Shown here one piece after another: positions 52,285-62,093 of a stretch of DNA of 64,000 nucleotides; the first letter of the stretch is position 1, and every line of letters starts with the position of its first letter. The notes beneath the pieces were generated by a model. It was not told where the DNA came from. It saw nothing but the letters and a program-made list of their open reading frames with translations, and did not search any database. Source of the DNA: Bacillus norwichensis (GTDB taxonomy: Bacteria > Bacillota > Bacilli > Bacillales > Bacillaceae_C); assembly GCF_014836955.1 (NCBI RefSeq), contig NZ_JACSPV010000007.1, forward strand, positions 97,350-161,349, in the 5' to 3' direction. A program made the position numbers and the translations under genes.

Positions 52285-52452
52285 TTATCAAATCCGTCTT
52301 AGCTTATTTGCGCCCAGATTTTAACAAACTCCGTTCGATAAAATTCTTCTAAAAATCTGTGGCCTCCGCCGGAGGCTTTAACTTTATTAAGTGGAATACT
52401 ATATGCTCTCATCTCATCACTTACAGTAGTGAGAGAGTTGAATGAAGTTAAA
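52285..52452. repeat. Type I dispersed repeat, copy 5
   Basis: Shorter copy: CTTAGCTTATTTGCGCCCAG, CTGTGGCCTCCGCCGGAGGC, TTTAACTTTATTAAG, CATCTCATCACTTACAG, GAATGAAGTTAAA. Lacks the GGGTTTGAAC block. Its terminal TTA (52448-52450) is the trpA stop codon. Confidence 0.88.
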
Positions 52453-53242
52453 CAGGATTATTGAAAACTTGTTTTGAAGCATTGATTAGTTCTAGGATTT
52501 CCTCCTCTTTTCCCTTTGAAAGGGCCTGGACGATCTTGCTCCCAACAATAACTCCATCACAATGCTGTCCAAGATTCATCACCTGCTTAGGTGATGAAAC
52601 GCCAAACCCGGCCAATACCGGAACAGAAGATAATGATTTCAGTTCTTCCAAATATTCCGCGACTCCCGTTTCATATTCAGTTCTCGCCCCAGTAGTTCCT
52701 TTTACAGTTACCGCATAAAGGAATCCTTCCGTTCTCCTAGCAATTTCTTCCAATCTACTTCTTGGACTTGTCGGAGCAGCAAGACGAATCAAGGCAATTC
52801 TTTGCTTGGAAAGTGCAGGAACCACCAAATCCTCTTCTTCTAGTGGAAGATCAGGAATGATAACACCGTCCACACCCGCTGCCTCACACTCTTCTGCAAA
52901 TCTCCCAATTTCATAGGCGAAAATCAGATTGAAGTAAGTCATCAAAACGATTGGAATCGAGCGCGACTCTTTAGATTCCTTCAAGGTTTCCAGGACGGCC
53001 CTCAATGTTGTTCCTTTATCCAATGCCCTGATTCCCGCTTCTTGTATCGTTGGGCCGTCTGCAACGGGATCTGAAAACGGAATTCCTAGCTCAATGACTG
53101 TCGCTCCACTTTTTTCTAAAAATGAAATCTGGTCTGCTAATTTTTCAAGTCCTCCATCCCCTGCCATAATATAAGGAACAAAAGCTTTGTCACCCTGTTC
53201 CAAAACGCCCTGAATCGCTTTATTAATGCGTTCTTTACCCAT
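52448..53242 (-). CDS. trpA: Tryptophan synthase alpha subunit
   Basis: A 264-residue TrpA, which cleaves indole-3-glycerol phosphate to indole and G3P. Catalytic Glu in [16 protein letters not shown] and Asp in [11 protein letters not shown] are present. Its start overlaps trpB by 8 bp. Last gene of the operon; its stop codon lies in a type I repeat. Confidence 0.98.
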   Translation of the reverse strand: MGKERINKAIQGVLEQGDKAFVPYIMAGDGGLEKLADQISFLEKSGATVIELGIPFSDPVADGPTIQEAGIRALDKGTTLRAVLETLKESKESRSIPIVLMTYFNLIFAYEIGRFAEECEAAGVDGVIIPDLPLEEEDLVVPALSKQRIALIRLAAPTSPRSRLEEIARRTEGFLYAVTVKGTTGARTEYETGVAEYLEELKSLSSVPVLAGFGVSSPKQVMNLGQHCDGVIVGSKIVQALSKGKEEEILELINASKQVFNNPV

Positions 53243-54440
53243 TCAGTCCGCCTCCCAATTCTGCTCTGATCGTTTCAACATCCTTGTCTCCTCTTCCGGA
53301 CAAACAAATAACCAATGCTTCTTCTTCGTTCATCTCTTTAGCCAATTTAATAGCATAAGCAATGGCATGCGAGCTTTCTAAAGCTGGAATGATCCCTTCC
53401 GTTTTCGATAAAAGCTGGAATGCTTCCAGTGCTTCATTGTCGGTAGCAGAAGTATAAGTCACTCGCCCAGTATCTTTTAAATAGGCATGCTCCGGACCCA
53501 CCCCCGGATAATCCAGACCGGCTGAAATAGAATGAGCACTTTGAATTTGTCCAGCTTCATCCTGTAGCAAATATGTTAAGGTCCCATGTAAAACACCTGC
53601 TTTTCCATCCGTTAACGTCGCCGAATGCTTTTTCGTTTCAATACCTAGCCCAGCCGCTTCAACCCCATAGATCTTCACTTCCTGATCGTTCACAAACGGA
53701 TAGAACATTCCCATTGCATTGCTTCCACCGCCAACACAAGCGACAACGGCATCAGGGAGTCTCCCTTCTTGCTCCATCAACTGCTTTTTCGTTTCTTTCC
53801 CAATTATGCTTTGAAAGTCGCGAACAATTTGCGGAAATGGATGTGGTCCTACGACTGATCCCAAAATATAGTGAGTATCTTCCACATTTGCAACCCAGTA
53901 ACGCAACGCTTCGTTTACTGCATCTTTTAATGTACCACTGCCTTGAGACACACTTCTTACTTCAGCTCCAAGCAGTTCCATCCGAAACACATTCAACTGC
54001 TGGCGCCTGATGTCTTCCTCCCCCATAAATACAATGCACTCTAATCCGAGCAGGGCGCATACTGTTGCTGTCGCAACTCCATGCTGGCCTGCGCCTGTTT
54101 CAGCAACGACTTTCTTTTTGCCCATCCGAAGCGTCAATAACGCTTGCCCAATTGTATTATTAATTTTATGGGCACCGGTGTGATTCAAATCCTCGCGCTT
54201 CAAGTAAATTTTCGCTCCACCAATTTTCTTGGTTAAATTTTCTGCAAAGTACAGGGGCGTTTCCCTGCCAATATACTGTTTTAAATAGTAATCCATCTTC
54301 TCTGTGAATTTAGGCTCTCCAATGGCCTTTTTATATTCCTCTTCCAGTTCCAGCAAAGCGGTCATTAATGTTTCTGGAACAAATCGTCCTCCAAACTGTC
54401 CATATCGGCCTTTTTCATCAGGTAACACATTGATTGCCAT
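53235..54440 (-). CDS. trpB: Tryptophan synthase beta subunit
   Basis: A 401-residue TrpB (type 1), joining indole and serine with PLP. PLP lysine in HTGAHKINN, phosphate loop [10 protein letters not shown] and [11 protein letters not shown] are clear. AAGGGAGAG at the end of trpF provides the ribosome site. Confidence 0.98.
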   Translation of the reverse strand: MAINVLPDEKGRYGQFGGRFVPETLMTALLELEEEYKKAIGEPKFTEKMDYYLKQYIGRETPLYFAENLTKKIGGAKIYLKREDLNHTGAHKINNTIGQALLTLRMGKKKVVAETGAGQHGVATATVCALLGLECIVFMGEEDIRRQQLNVFRMELLGAEVRSVSQGSGTLKDAVNEALRYWVANVEDTHYILGSVVGPHPFPQIVRDFQSIIGKETKKQLMEQEGRLPDAVVACVGGGSNAMGMFYPFVNDQEVKIYGVEAAGLGIETKKHSATLTDGKAGVLHGTLTYLLQDEAGQIQSAHSISAGLDYPGVGPEHAYLKDTGRVTYTSATDNEALEAFQLLSKTEGIIPALESSHAIAYAIKLAKEMNEEEALVICLSGRGDKDVETIRAELGGGLNG

Positions 54441-54443
54441 AGC

Positions 54444-55064
54444 CTATTCTCTCCCTTGTTTAGATTGTTTCACCTTTTGGATAAAACTGATTATTTTTTG
54501 CTGATCTTTCTTTCCATCCGTTTCCACACCGCTTGATACATCTACTGCCGCAGGCCGAGCCAACCTGATTGCTTCGTTGACGTTATCCTGATTAAGGCCA
54601 CCTGCCAAAATCATTTTTTCCCTTGGGAGCTTTTGCTCCTGTAAAAGTCTCCAATCAAATGGCTTCCCACTTCCTCCGCGATAGTGGCTACCTGGACTGT
54701 CCACAAGGTAAAAGTCACATTCATACTCTAACAATTTTTTAGCGTCGTTCTCTTCCTTGATTGTAAAAGCCTTAATAACCGGAAGTGCCAGCTCTTTACA
54801 AAATTCTGGTGTTTCATCTCCATGAAGTTGGATATAATCAAGTCCAGCTTCTTCCGCGATGCGATGAATTTGTGCAATTGTCTCGTTGACAAAAACGCCA
54901 ACCGCTGACACGTCTGCTGGAAGCTCGGCAATGATATTCCATGCTTCTAAAGGCTCGATCCTTCTCGAACTATCAGCAAAAACGAATCCAAGCATATCAG
55001 CCCCCGCTCGGTACGCCGTTTCTGCCACTTCTCTAGTGGTAATTCCACATATTTTCACTTTCAA
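54444..55064 (-). CDS. trpF: Phosphoribosylanthranilate isomerase
   Basis: A 206-residue TrpF. Catalytic Cys in VKICGITT and Asp in VDVSSGVET. TTG start at 55064 directly follows the trpC TGA (TGATTG), so translation is coupled. Single-domain, not fused to TrpC. Confidence 0.96.
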   Translation of the reverse strand: MKVKICGITTREVAETAYRAGADMLGFVFADSSRRIEPLEAWNIIAELPADVSAVGVFVNETIAQIHRIAEEAGLDYIQLHGDETPEFCKELALPVIKAFTIKEENDAKKLLEYECDFYLVDSPGSHYRGGSGKPFDWRLLQEQKLPREKMILAGGLNQDNVNEAIRLARPAAVDVSSGVETDGKKDQQKIISFIQKVKQSKQGRE

Positions 55065-55853
55065 TCAACGCACCGCCCTGTGCAAAGGAATTCGGATTTC
55101 ATTCATCGTTGCAGCGATATCTACCGAACGCATGAGTGTTTCCCCAACAAGCACCGCTTTGGCTCCTGCCGCTTCTACGAATGCCACATCCTCTCCTGTC
55201 CGGATCCCACTTTCGCTGACAACAATAATATTTTCACTTTTTATTAAAGCTGCTATACGCTCCGTAACCTTCAGATCTACATTAAACGTCTTCAGGTCAC
55301 GGTTATTAATCCCGATAATGTCCGCTCCAATTTGAAGAGCAGTCTCAGTTTCTTCCTCGTTGTGAACTTCAAATAATACATCCAAGTCTAGTGATTTCGC
55401 ATAATCATACAGATCTCTAAGCTGATCTTCTTTTAATGCCGCCGCAATGAGCAAGATGATACTGGCTCCATGATGGACTGCTGTGTCAATTTGCACGCGG
55501 TCAATCATAAAATCCTTGCAAAGCAATGGAAGGTCAGGAATCACCGAGGCAACTGCCGACAAATCAGCCATTGCTCCATTAAAAAACTGTTGATCCGTTA
55601 ATACTGAAATTGCCGCTGCCCCCGCTTTCTTATATTGTTTTGCCTGTGCAACTGGATCTACTTTTTGATTAATATCCCCTTTAGATGGAGAAGCACGTTT
55701 CACTTCTGCTATCACACTCATCGTTTCAGATTTTTGAATACTGTTATATAGCGATGTTCTTTTTACTGGCTTTGGTTCTCTAGCTCCGTAAATTGCTTTC
55801 AGTTCTTTTACCTCTAAGAACTTTTGTGCAATAATGCGATCCAGTATCGTCAT
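55065..55853 (-). CDS. trpC: Indole-3-glycerol phosphate synthase
   Basis: A 262-residue TrpC. Catalytic Glu and Lys in VIAEVKRASPSKGDI; ligands in LLCKDFMIDRVQI, IGINNRDLKTF and VVSESGIRT. ATG 55853 with GGGGAG 9 nt upstream is preferred over the TTG at 55862. Confidence 0.97.
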   Translation of the reverse strand: MTILDRIIAQKFLEVKELKAIYGAREPKPVKRTSLYNSIQKSETMSVIAEVKRASPSKGDINQKVDPVAQAKQYKKAGAAAISVLTDQQFFNGAMADLSAVASVIPDLPLLCKDFMIDRVQIDTAVHHGASIILLIAAALKEDQLRDLYDYAKSLDLDVLFEVHNEEETETALQIGADIIGINNRDLKTFNVDLKVTERIAALIKSENIIVVSESGIRTGEDVAFVEAAGAKAVLVGETLMRSVDIAATMNEIRIPLHRAVR

Positions 55854-55854
55854 G

Positions 55855-56880
55855 TCATACAACTCCCCGCTCTAATCGTTCACTTTTTCTAATTAAATAC
55901 TCTAGCTTCGACTGGGCTGCCCCCGAGTCAATGCTCGTTTTTGCTAATTGGATCCCTTCTTGTATCGTGTCTGTCTTCCCACTTGCGAAAATTCCCACGC
56001 CTGCATTTAGCAGGACCGTATCGCGGAAAGGACCTTCATCGCCACGCAAAATACTCAACATGATGCTGGCATTCCTTTCTGCATCTCCTCCTGCGATTTC
56101 TTCGAGTGAATAAGTGGGAAGTTCAGCTGCCTCAGGAGTCAAGGTAATGGACTGAAGCTTTCCTCCCTCTAAAATAACAAGATGATTTTCACCAGCCAAA
56201 GATAGCTCATCCATATGACCTGCTCCATTTACAATAACCGCACGTTTTCTTCCAAGCCTTTCCAAAACACTCCCCATCAACTCCAATTTATCGCGTCGAT
56301 AAATACCCATCAGTTGTGTGTCGAGCTCAATCGGATTTGTCAAAGGACCAATTAGATTAAAAATCGTTGGCACCCGCAAATCCTTTCTCACTTTCATCAC
56401 CTGCTTCATTCCAGGGTGAACGTATGGTGCAAATAAAAATGCGATATTATTTTCCTCCAGCAATTCCTGTGTCTGTTCTGGCGTGCATTCAAGTGACACA
56501 CCAAGATGCTCCAATACATCTGCGCTGCCTGTTTGACTTGAAACACTCCTGTTCCCATGTTTCGCGACTTTGATTCCAGCCCCAGCAATGACAAACGCTG
56601 ATGTTGTACTGATGTTGAAGCTTCTGGATCCATCACCACCTGTGCCGCAATTATCCATGACACTTTCCCCGACCGATTGAATCGGAACCGATCTTTCGCG
56701 GATAGCCTGAACCAACCCAGCAATTTCATCCGCCGTCTCCCCTTTTAAAGCGAGCAGCCCAAGCAGAGCCCCTGCTTCACTTTCCGAGGCTTCTCCTGTA
56801 AAAAGAAACCCCGCCGCTTCTTTCATCTCCTGTATGCTTAAATCTTCACCAGCCATCAGTTTTTGCAATTGCAATTTCAT
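55855..56880 (-). CDS. trpD: Anthranilate phosphoribosyltransferase
   Basis: A 341-residue TrpD. PRPP-binding DNCGTGGDGSRSFNIST and KHGNRSVSSQTGSADVLEHL are present. GGGAGG precedes ATG 56880. It is the first structural gene after the tandem T-box leader; trpE, which normally comes first in Bacillus trpEDCFBA, is absent, and the 120 bp between leader and trpD carries no remnant of it. Confidence 0.97.
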   Translation of the reverse strand: MKLQLQKLMAGEDLSIQEMKEAAGFLFTGEASESEAGALLGLLALKGETADEIAGLVQAIRERSVPIQSVGESVMDNCGTGGDGSRSFNISTTSAFVIAGAGIKVAKHGNRSVSSQTGSADVLEHLGVSLECTPEQTQELLEENNIAFLFAPYVHPGMKQVMKVRKDLRVPTIFNLIGPLTNPIELDTQLMGIYRRDKLELMGSVLERLGRKRAVIVNGAGHMDELSLAGENHLVILEGGKLQSITLTPEAAELPTYSLEEIAGGDAERNASIMLSILRGDEGPFRDTVLLNAGVGIFASGKTDTIQEGIQLAKTSIDSGAAQSKLEYLIRKSERLERGVV

Positions 56881-57000
56881 GAGAAAAACCTCCCGATTTT
56901 CTTTTATTGTACGTTTTCAAAAAGTTGCCATTATACTTGAAACATGCCGCCAAAGGGTTTTACTGTTCAACATTTGATACTTTTTTAAAGGATTCAGTTA

Positions 57001-57300
57001 TAAAACAAAAAGCCCCCTATAAACACACAAAAAGTGTATTTATAGAGGGCGATATAGTCGCGGTGCCACCTCTTATTGAAGATCTTCAAGCATCTCCATC
57101 TCTTTCAGGTACAGAGAGTTCTCACACGCGATACCCTATCCCAGTAACGGGGGAATCCGTCTTTCCCTACTTGATTCGGGAAATCTCTCATAAGTCCATT
57201 CCACCAAACGGTACGCGCCGGATTTCCACCATCACCAGCTCTCTATTTCGTCCATTGCTCAGTGTACTCATCTTATTCATCGATTTTATATTTATTTGTA
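57001..57300 (-). ncRNA. Tryptophan T-box riboswitch, second (promoter-distal)
   Basis: Stem I carries GGTGGAATGGACTTATGAG with specifier UGG (Trp) and following A. The T-box AGGTGGCACCGCG (plus 57058-57070) and terminator GCCCTCTATAAATACAC...GTGTTTATAGGGGGC with TTTTTGTTTT (57001-57047) complete it. Uncharged tRNA-Trp binding would allow transcription into trpD. Confidence 0.92.
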
Positions 57301-57600
57301 ATACAAAAAGGGCCCTCTCATCCAAAGGACGAGGGAACCCGTGGTACCACCTTTATTAGCCGAAAAACCGACTCACTTTGCCAGCAACAAGCAGCAATGC
57401 TTATTACCCGTCTCTTTTAACGTCGAGACACACGTCGAAACCTACTAATTGCCCAGCGGCAGAGTTCAGCTTGAAGGCTCAGAAGTCCATTCACTGTTTC
57501 CACACACCAGTTCACACCTACCACTGGCTCTCTTGAGAGTAAAAAAACAGCTACTTCTCTTCATCATTGCCAAAAATATCCGTTAAAGTTTTAATTATTT
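57301..57600 (-). ncRNA. Tryptophan T-box riboswitch, first (promoter-proximal)
   Basis: Stem I with AGAGAGCCAGTGGTAGGTG and specifier region GTGAATGGACTTCTGAGC (UGG). T-box AAGGTGGTACCACGGG (near 57341-57354), terminator GGGTTCCCTCGTCC...GAGAGGGCCC followed by TTTTTGTATT (57301-57340). With the second element it gives a two-step gate sensing tRNA-Trp charging. Confidence 0.92.
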
Positions 57601-57603
57601 AAG

Positions 57604-57632
57604 ATGATAACTTCTAGATAAATGGAAGTCAA
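57604..57632 (-). promoter_or_regulatory. Sigma-A promoter of the trp operon
   Basis: TTGACT (57632-57627), 17-nt spacer, TATCAT (57609-57604), just upstream of the first T-box and downstream of brnQ. Confidence 0.8.
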
Positions 57633-57649
57633 GACTTTTTTTACACTTA

Positions 57650-59017
57650 TTAGATTTCTGAGGCCTCAATATCCTGCCTCGGAAAAATGATTCGCCCAAT
57701 AATTCCCGTTCCAATAAGCACAATAAGGACAGGTATCAACCAGCCAAGTCCTTCGGCATACATTGGCAGATTATCTTTATAAAAGTCAATAATTGGAGAT
57801 AACCATTCAAAGTATGGAATTTTTAATGAATCGCAAAGCGTTTTGAGCCCATCCACAATACTAATTAAGAATGTGACGGCAATTGTTGAAACATATACCA
57901 GTCGCGAATGTTTAAATAACGGTGACAAAAATGTGAGGAGCATTAACACAATCGCCAAAGGATACAGGAACATTAATACTGGGATTGAATAATTGATAAT
58001 GTTCGCCAACCCGAAATTTGCAATGGTGAAGGACAGCAGAGAAAAAAATAGAACAAATACTTTATAGCTGATTTTTGGAAAAAGCGTATTGAAATATTCG
58101 CCGCATGCTGTTATGAGTCCAATGCTCGTTGTCAAGCAAGCAAGAATGATGATTGCTGCTAGCATAATTGCTCCAAATGTTCCGAAATAATAAGACGATG
58201 CATTACTCAGAACGGGACCACCTGTATCGAAAAGACCGATTTTCCCAGTGCTAGTTGCACCTAAATAAGCGATCCCCACATAAATAATTCCGAGGAAAAT
58301 GGTCGCAACTGTGCCTGATTTTATCGTCGCAGACAAAATTTCCTTTTTAGATGTAACACCAAGCCCCCTAATCGCGTTAATCACAATGATACCGAAAACT
58401 AGTGATGCAAGGGCATCCATTGTATTATATCCTTCGGTGAAGCCTTTCATAAACGCACCGCTGCTATAGGCTTCCTGAGGAGCTTCAAACGACCCCATCG
58501 GTTTGACAATAACTGTAATAAGTAAAACAGCAAGAAGGATAATGATGCCCGGTGACAATATTTTTCCGACACGATCAACAATTTTCGATGGATTCAAAGA
58601 AAGCCAGACAGTGATGCCAAAAAACACAATGGTGAAAATAAAAAGCCCGGTTTTAGCAAAATCATCACTCACAAATGGAGCTATCCCAATATCATAAGCA
58701 ACTGCGCCAGTACGAGGAGTAGCAAAAAAAGGGCCAATTGTCAGATAAAGCAGCGATGTAAAAATGACCGCATAAACCGGATGTACACGGCTTGCCAAGT
58801 CCTGAAGATTACGACTGCCCGAAAATCCCATAGCCAAAATTCCAAGAAACGGTAATCCTGTCCCTGTAATTAAGAATCCAATAATCGCAGGCCAAAGATT
58901 GGTTCCTGCATTTTGCCCAAGTGAAGCCGGAAAAATGAGGTTCCCTGCTCCAAAGAACAAAGCAAATAACATCACACCGATGACAAAGTATGATGAAAAC
59001 GAAAGTTTTTCCTTCAT
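57650..59017 (-). CDS. brnQ: Branched-chain amino acid carrier BrnQ
   Basis: A 455-residue LIVCS family symporter for Leu, Ile and Val with Na+ or H+. About 12 membrane helices; N-terminal VIGVMLFALFFGAGNLIFPA and SLGQNAGTNLW are characteristic. GGAGGGG precedes ATG 59017. No T-box or codY-like element was recognised upstream. The last codons lie just before the trp promoter. Confidence 0.95.
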   Translation of the reverse strand: MKEKLSFSSYFVIGVMLFALFFGAGNLIFPASLGQNAGTNLWPAIIGFLITGTGLPFLGILAMGFSGSRNLQDLASRVHPVYAVIFTSLLYLTIGPFFATPRTGAVAYDIGIAPFVSDDFAKTGLFIFTIVFFGITVWLSLNPSKIVDRVGKILSPGIIILLAVLLITVIVKPMGSFEAPQEAYSSGAFMKGFTEGYNTMDALASLVFGIIVINAIRGLGVTSKKEILSATIKSGTVATIFLGIIYVGIAYLGATSTGKIGLFDTGGPVLSNASSYYFGTFGAIMLAAIIILACLTTSIGLITACGEYFNTLFPKISYKVFVLFFSLLSFTIANFGLANIINYSIPVLMFLYPLAIVLMLLTFLSPLFKHSRLVYVSTIAVTFLISIVDGLKTLCDSLKIPYFEWLSPIIDFYKDNLPMYAEGLGWLIPVLIVLIGTGIIGRIIFPRQDIEASEI

Positions 59018-59299
59018 AATAATTTATTCCCCTCCAAAGTGTAAGAAAAGTAAGAAATTATGTCGAGCAGTATTTATTTTAATAGACTTTACTATAGTAC
59101 CTTTTTTATGGCATGTATGCAACGAACTGAAAATATTTCAAAATTCATTATTTGACAATAGGTTTTATACCATATAAGTTGAATAAAAGGTTTGCGGTTT
59201 ATTTCCGAATCAAACTTAAACATGTGCAGCACTACGAAAAAAGTATTTTCATATTCTATACTGTTTGACCGAAACTTTATGATTAATGAAGGTAACTTT

Positions 59300-59493
59300 A
59301 AATAAAATACATCTTGGCTTATTTGCACCCAGATTTTATCGAGCTCAGGTCGATAAAATCCCTCTGAAGATCTGTGGCATCCGCCGGGAACTTTAACTTT
59401 ATTCTGGGTTTAAAACTCCACTGAAATAGAGTATCGCTAGGCAGTCATCCCATCACTTACAGAAGTGGGAGACTTCTGCTAAATGAAGTTAAA
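59300..59493. repeat. Type I dispersed repeat, copy 6
   Basis: Near full-length: ACATCTTGGCTTATTTGCAC, GATCTGTGGCATCCGCCGGG, AACTTTAACTTTATTCTGGG, TCATCCCATCACTTACAG and CTGCTAAATGAAGTTAAAC. Not next to a gene end; lies 165 nt past a terminator. Confidence 0.88.
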
Positions 59494-59654
59494 CTTATAT
59501 AACTGAAATGATTTCAAATGGATATCCCTATCAACGCGATAGACACTCTTCCTCCAAAATTAGCATTTAAATCTTTCGTTTTTCTGATGCCTGGAATCAA
59601 AACCAAAGTAAAATTACCTAGACCCTTACTGTCCCTCTAAATATTTTTCACTTA

Positions 59655-59690
59655 ATAAAAGCTGACCATCGCTGGTCAGCTTTTATTATC
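59655..59690. terminator. Terminator of the thi operon
   Basis: AAAAGCTGACCA-TCGC-TGGTCAGCTTTT stem, symmetric A/T flanks (works on both strands), about 110 nt past the TatD-like stop codon. Confidence 0.85.
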
Positions 59691-59797
59691 AGATCAACAC
59701 GCCTAGCGCGAACTCTTCTCGTTTTCTATTCATTTATCATTTCTATAAACCGTCTTCCTATCTACCTTTTTGTCTTCTTAGTTTAAGACTTCACGTT

Positions 59798-60580
59798 TTA
59801 AGAGCTGAACTGGTAGAAATCAGCGGTGTTTTTATAAAGGCAGCTGTATACCTCTTCCACCCTGCAATCTTTAATCGAAGCTATCGAAGCAACCGACTTA
59901 TGTATCATGTTCGGATGTGTCATTTTTCCGGAAAACGGCCCTTCAAAACGCCATGGTCCATCCGTTTCCACCATCATTTGATCAAGCGGGTAAATTTTGG
60001 CCAGTTCTTGAATTTCCTGTTCATAGACCACATCAGGCGTAACGGAAACGAACCAGCCATTCTCAATCATGCGCTCGACTGTTTGTGAGTCTCCTTTAAA
60101 CCAATGAAAATGCGCTTTGTCCACCCCATGCTTTTCCAGTAAATCACAGGCAAATGGCGCATCATCATATACAGCATGTAAAATGACGGGCTTGTCCCAT
60201 TGTTTGGCCTTCACAATGAATTGTTCAAGCAGCTCTATATATCCATCGTTGGAAAAATTCCCTTTACTTTCCGAACGCAAATAATAAGGCAGTCCGACTT
60301 CCCCGACAGCGACCATTTCCTTCTGATGCTTCTCCATCCACAAAAACAAATCCTGAAGTGCTTCAGCGGCAGGCAATTCCTGCTCCGGATGGAATCCAAA
60401 TGCCGCATGTATTTGGGAATATGTTTCAGCCAAACGCAAATTATGGAGACATGATTCAAGATGAAAAGAGACTGAAATTAAATCCGTACACCTAGCAGAA
60501 TCCAATTCATTCATGATCCTTCTTACTTCATTTTCTTTATATAAATCCAAATGGATATGGGAATCAATGATCTTTCTCAT
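59798..60580 (-). CDS. TatD-like metal-dependent hydrolase of the thiamine operon
   Basis: A 260-residue TatD family TIM-barrel hydrolase. Metal ligands in DSHIHLD, VGEVGLPY, VILHAVYD, FHWFKG and the late Asp in VETDGPW are present. Classical TatD is a DNase, but this gene overlaps thiZ by 17 bp at the end of a TPP-controlled salvage operon, so it may process a thiamine-related metabolite. The operon position is seen; that role is inference. Confidence 0.88.
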   Translation of the reverse strand: MRKIIDSHIHLDLYKENEVRRIMNELDSARCTDLISVSFHLESCLHNLRLAETYSQIHAAFGFHPEQELPAAEALQDLFLWMEKHQKEMVAVGEVGLPYYLRSESKGNFSNDGYIELLEQFIVKAKQWDKPVILHAVYDDAPFACDLLEKHGVDKAHFHWFKGDSQTVERMIENGWFVSVTPDVVYEQEIQELAKIYPLDQMMVETDGPWRFEGPFSGKMTHPNMIHKSVASIASIKDCRVEEVYSCLYKNTADFYQFSS

Positions 60581-61331
60581 CAGTACTCAACTCCCCTCTG
60601 CCGTTTACAATCCACTGACTGATCTCCTGTTTCATCTCAAACAATTCACGCGAAAAAAACAGCTCTTTTTCCCGCGGCCTGTCAAAAGGCAGCTTGAATT
60701 CCTTAATCATAGCTGCTGGCTTCGTTGACAGAATGGCAATCCGGTCAGATAGAAAAAGGGCTTCTTCGATATTATGTGTCACGAACAGAATTGTTTTTTT
60801 ATATTCCATCCAAATAGATTGAAGCCACTGCTGCATATCTTGTCTCGTAAAGTCATCCAGTGCTGAAAATGGTTCATCTAATAAGATGAGGGATTGTGGA
60901 CTTAATAATGCCCTGATAAATGCAGCCCTTTGCTTCATTCCCCCAGACAAAGCAGCCGGCAACTCATTTTCGTATCCAGCCAGCCCGGCTTTTTCAATCA
61001 TGTCTAAAGCCCGCTCTTTATCCGCTTTTCCAGTCAGCTCCTGCCCTAATAGTACATTCTGCAAAATAGTCCGCCACGGAAAAAGCGAGTGTTGCTGTGG
61101 CATATAGCTTATATGTCCTCGTTCACCTGTAATTGCCTGTCCATGCAGCAGGACATTGCCTTTTTCTGGTGTTAGGAGCCCTCCGATAATATGAAAAAGT
61201 GTGCTTTTACCGCTTCCGGAAGGTCCAAGAATCGTAACGAATTCACCTTCCTCAACTGACAGTTGCAAATCCTTTAATATATCTCTTCCAGCAAAGCTTT
61301 TAGACAAATCCTCGATTTCCAAATGACTCAT
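60564..61331 (-). CDS. thiZ: ABC transporter ATPase for thiamine precursor
   Basis: A 255-residue nitrate/taurine/HMP-type ATPase. Walker A GPSGSGKST, Q-loop YMPQQHSLFPW, signature LSGGMKQRAAF, Walker B LILLDEPFSALD and H-loop VTHNIEEAL. Pairs with the permease directly upstream (adjacent codons) and ThiY to import a pyrimidine precursor, in the inner face of the membrane. Confidence 0.92.
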   Translation of the reverse strand: MSHLEIEDLSKSFAGRDILKDLQLSVEEGEFVTILGPSGSGKSTLFHIIGGLLTPEKGNVLLHGQAITGERGHISYMPQQHSLFPWRTILQNVLLGQELTGKADKERALDMIEKAGLAGYENELPAALSGGMKQRAAFIRALLSPQSLILLDEPFSALDDFTRQDMQQWLQSIWMEYKKTILFVTHNIEEALFLSDRIAILSTKPAAMIKEFKLPFDRPREKELFFSRELFEMKQEISQWIVNGRGELSTDEKDH

Positions 61332-62093
61332 CTATTCAACCTTCTTTCTTCTCCATTTGACCAGCTTTGCTTCAGCAATCGAAATAGCAGTAAAAAACAA
61401 TAGGCTTAAAATCATAATGATAAAAATCGCCACAAATACCCGATCCGTTCTGAAAGATGATGATGCCAGCGTCATATACACTCCGATCCCTTTTTTTGCC
61501 CCAAGCCATTCAGAAATCACAGCCCCCATCACACTATAGGTCGCTGAAATTTTTAATCCAGAAAAAACAGATGAAAGGGCGTACGGCCATTCCAGTTTTG
61601 AAAACATCTGGATTTTCGAAGCCCCCGCCATCAGCATATAATGCTTCATATCATGCGGAACATTTCGGAAACCATCCATCGCCGCAACGGTTACGGGAAA
61701 GAAACAGACGAGTGTAATGACCATGATTTTAGGAAGCAGCCCAAAACCAAACCAAATAACTAAAAGTGGCGCCAAGACAATGATTGGAACATTTTGCGAT
61801 AAAATCAAAAGGGGATAAACTGACTCCTGTACCCTTGGAAGTAAATGCAAAATGACAGCAGTCAACAGGCCTACACTGCATCCGATCACAAAACCGCCGG
61901 CTGCCAACGCCAAGGTCGACCGAAGATGCGGTAAAAGCCCCTCTAAGCCTCCCGCCGCTTCAACAATAATGGCCGAAGGTGGCGGGAGGAGCCAACCTGG
62001 AATATCCAGCATTTTCACAGCCAATTCCCATATACATAATAAAAGGAGGAGGACCGCTGCCGGCCTCCATCCTTTTTTTACACCCCAGTTCAT
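61332..62093 (-). CDS. thiX: ABC transporter permease for thiamine precursor
   Basis: A 253-residue permease with six membrane helices. It has the EAA-type loop region MLMAGASKIQMFSKLEWPYAL that docks on the ATPase and a short N-terminal WGVKKGWRP tail. Its ATG overlaps the stop of the DUF77 gene (TAATG). Second membrane part of the ThiXYZ importer. Confidence 0.92.
   Translation of the reverse strand: MNWGVKKGWRPAAVLLLLLCIWELAVKMLDIPGWLLPPPSAIIVEAAGGLEGLLPHLRSTLALAAGGFVIGCSVGLLTAVILHLLPRVQESVYPLLILSQNVPIIVLAPLLVIWFGFGLLPKIMVITLVCFFPVTVAAMDGFRNVPHDMKHYMLMAGASKIQMFSKLEWPYALSSVFSGLKISATYSVMGAVISEWLGAKKGIGVYMTLASSSFRTDRVFVAIFIIMILSLLFFTAISIAEAKLVKWRRKKVE

Larger units (their letters stand above)
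59018..59797. other. Intergenic region between TatD-like and brnQ genes
   Basis: About 780 bp. Contains the type I repeat copy 6 (59300-59493) and a terminator (59655-59688). A 78-codon minus-strand frame at 59092-59328 overlaps the repeat and lacks signals. The remainder shows nothing I recognise. Confidence 0.5.
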
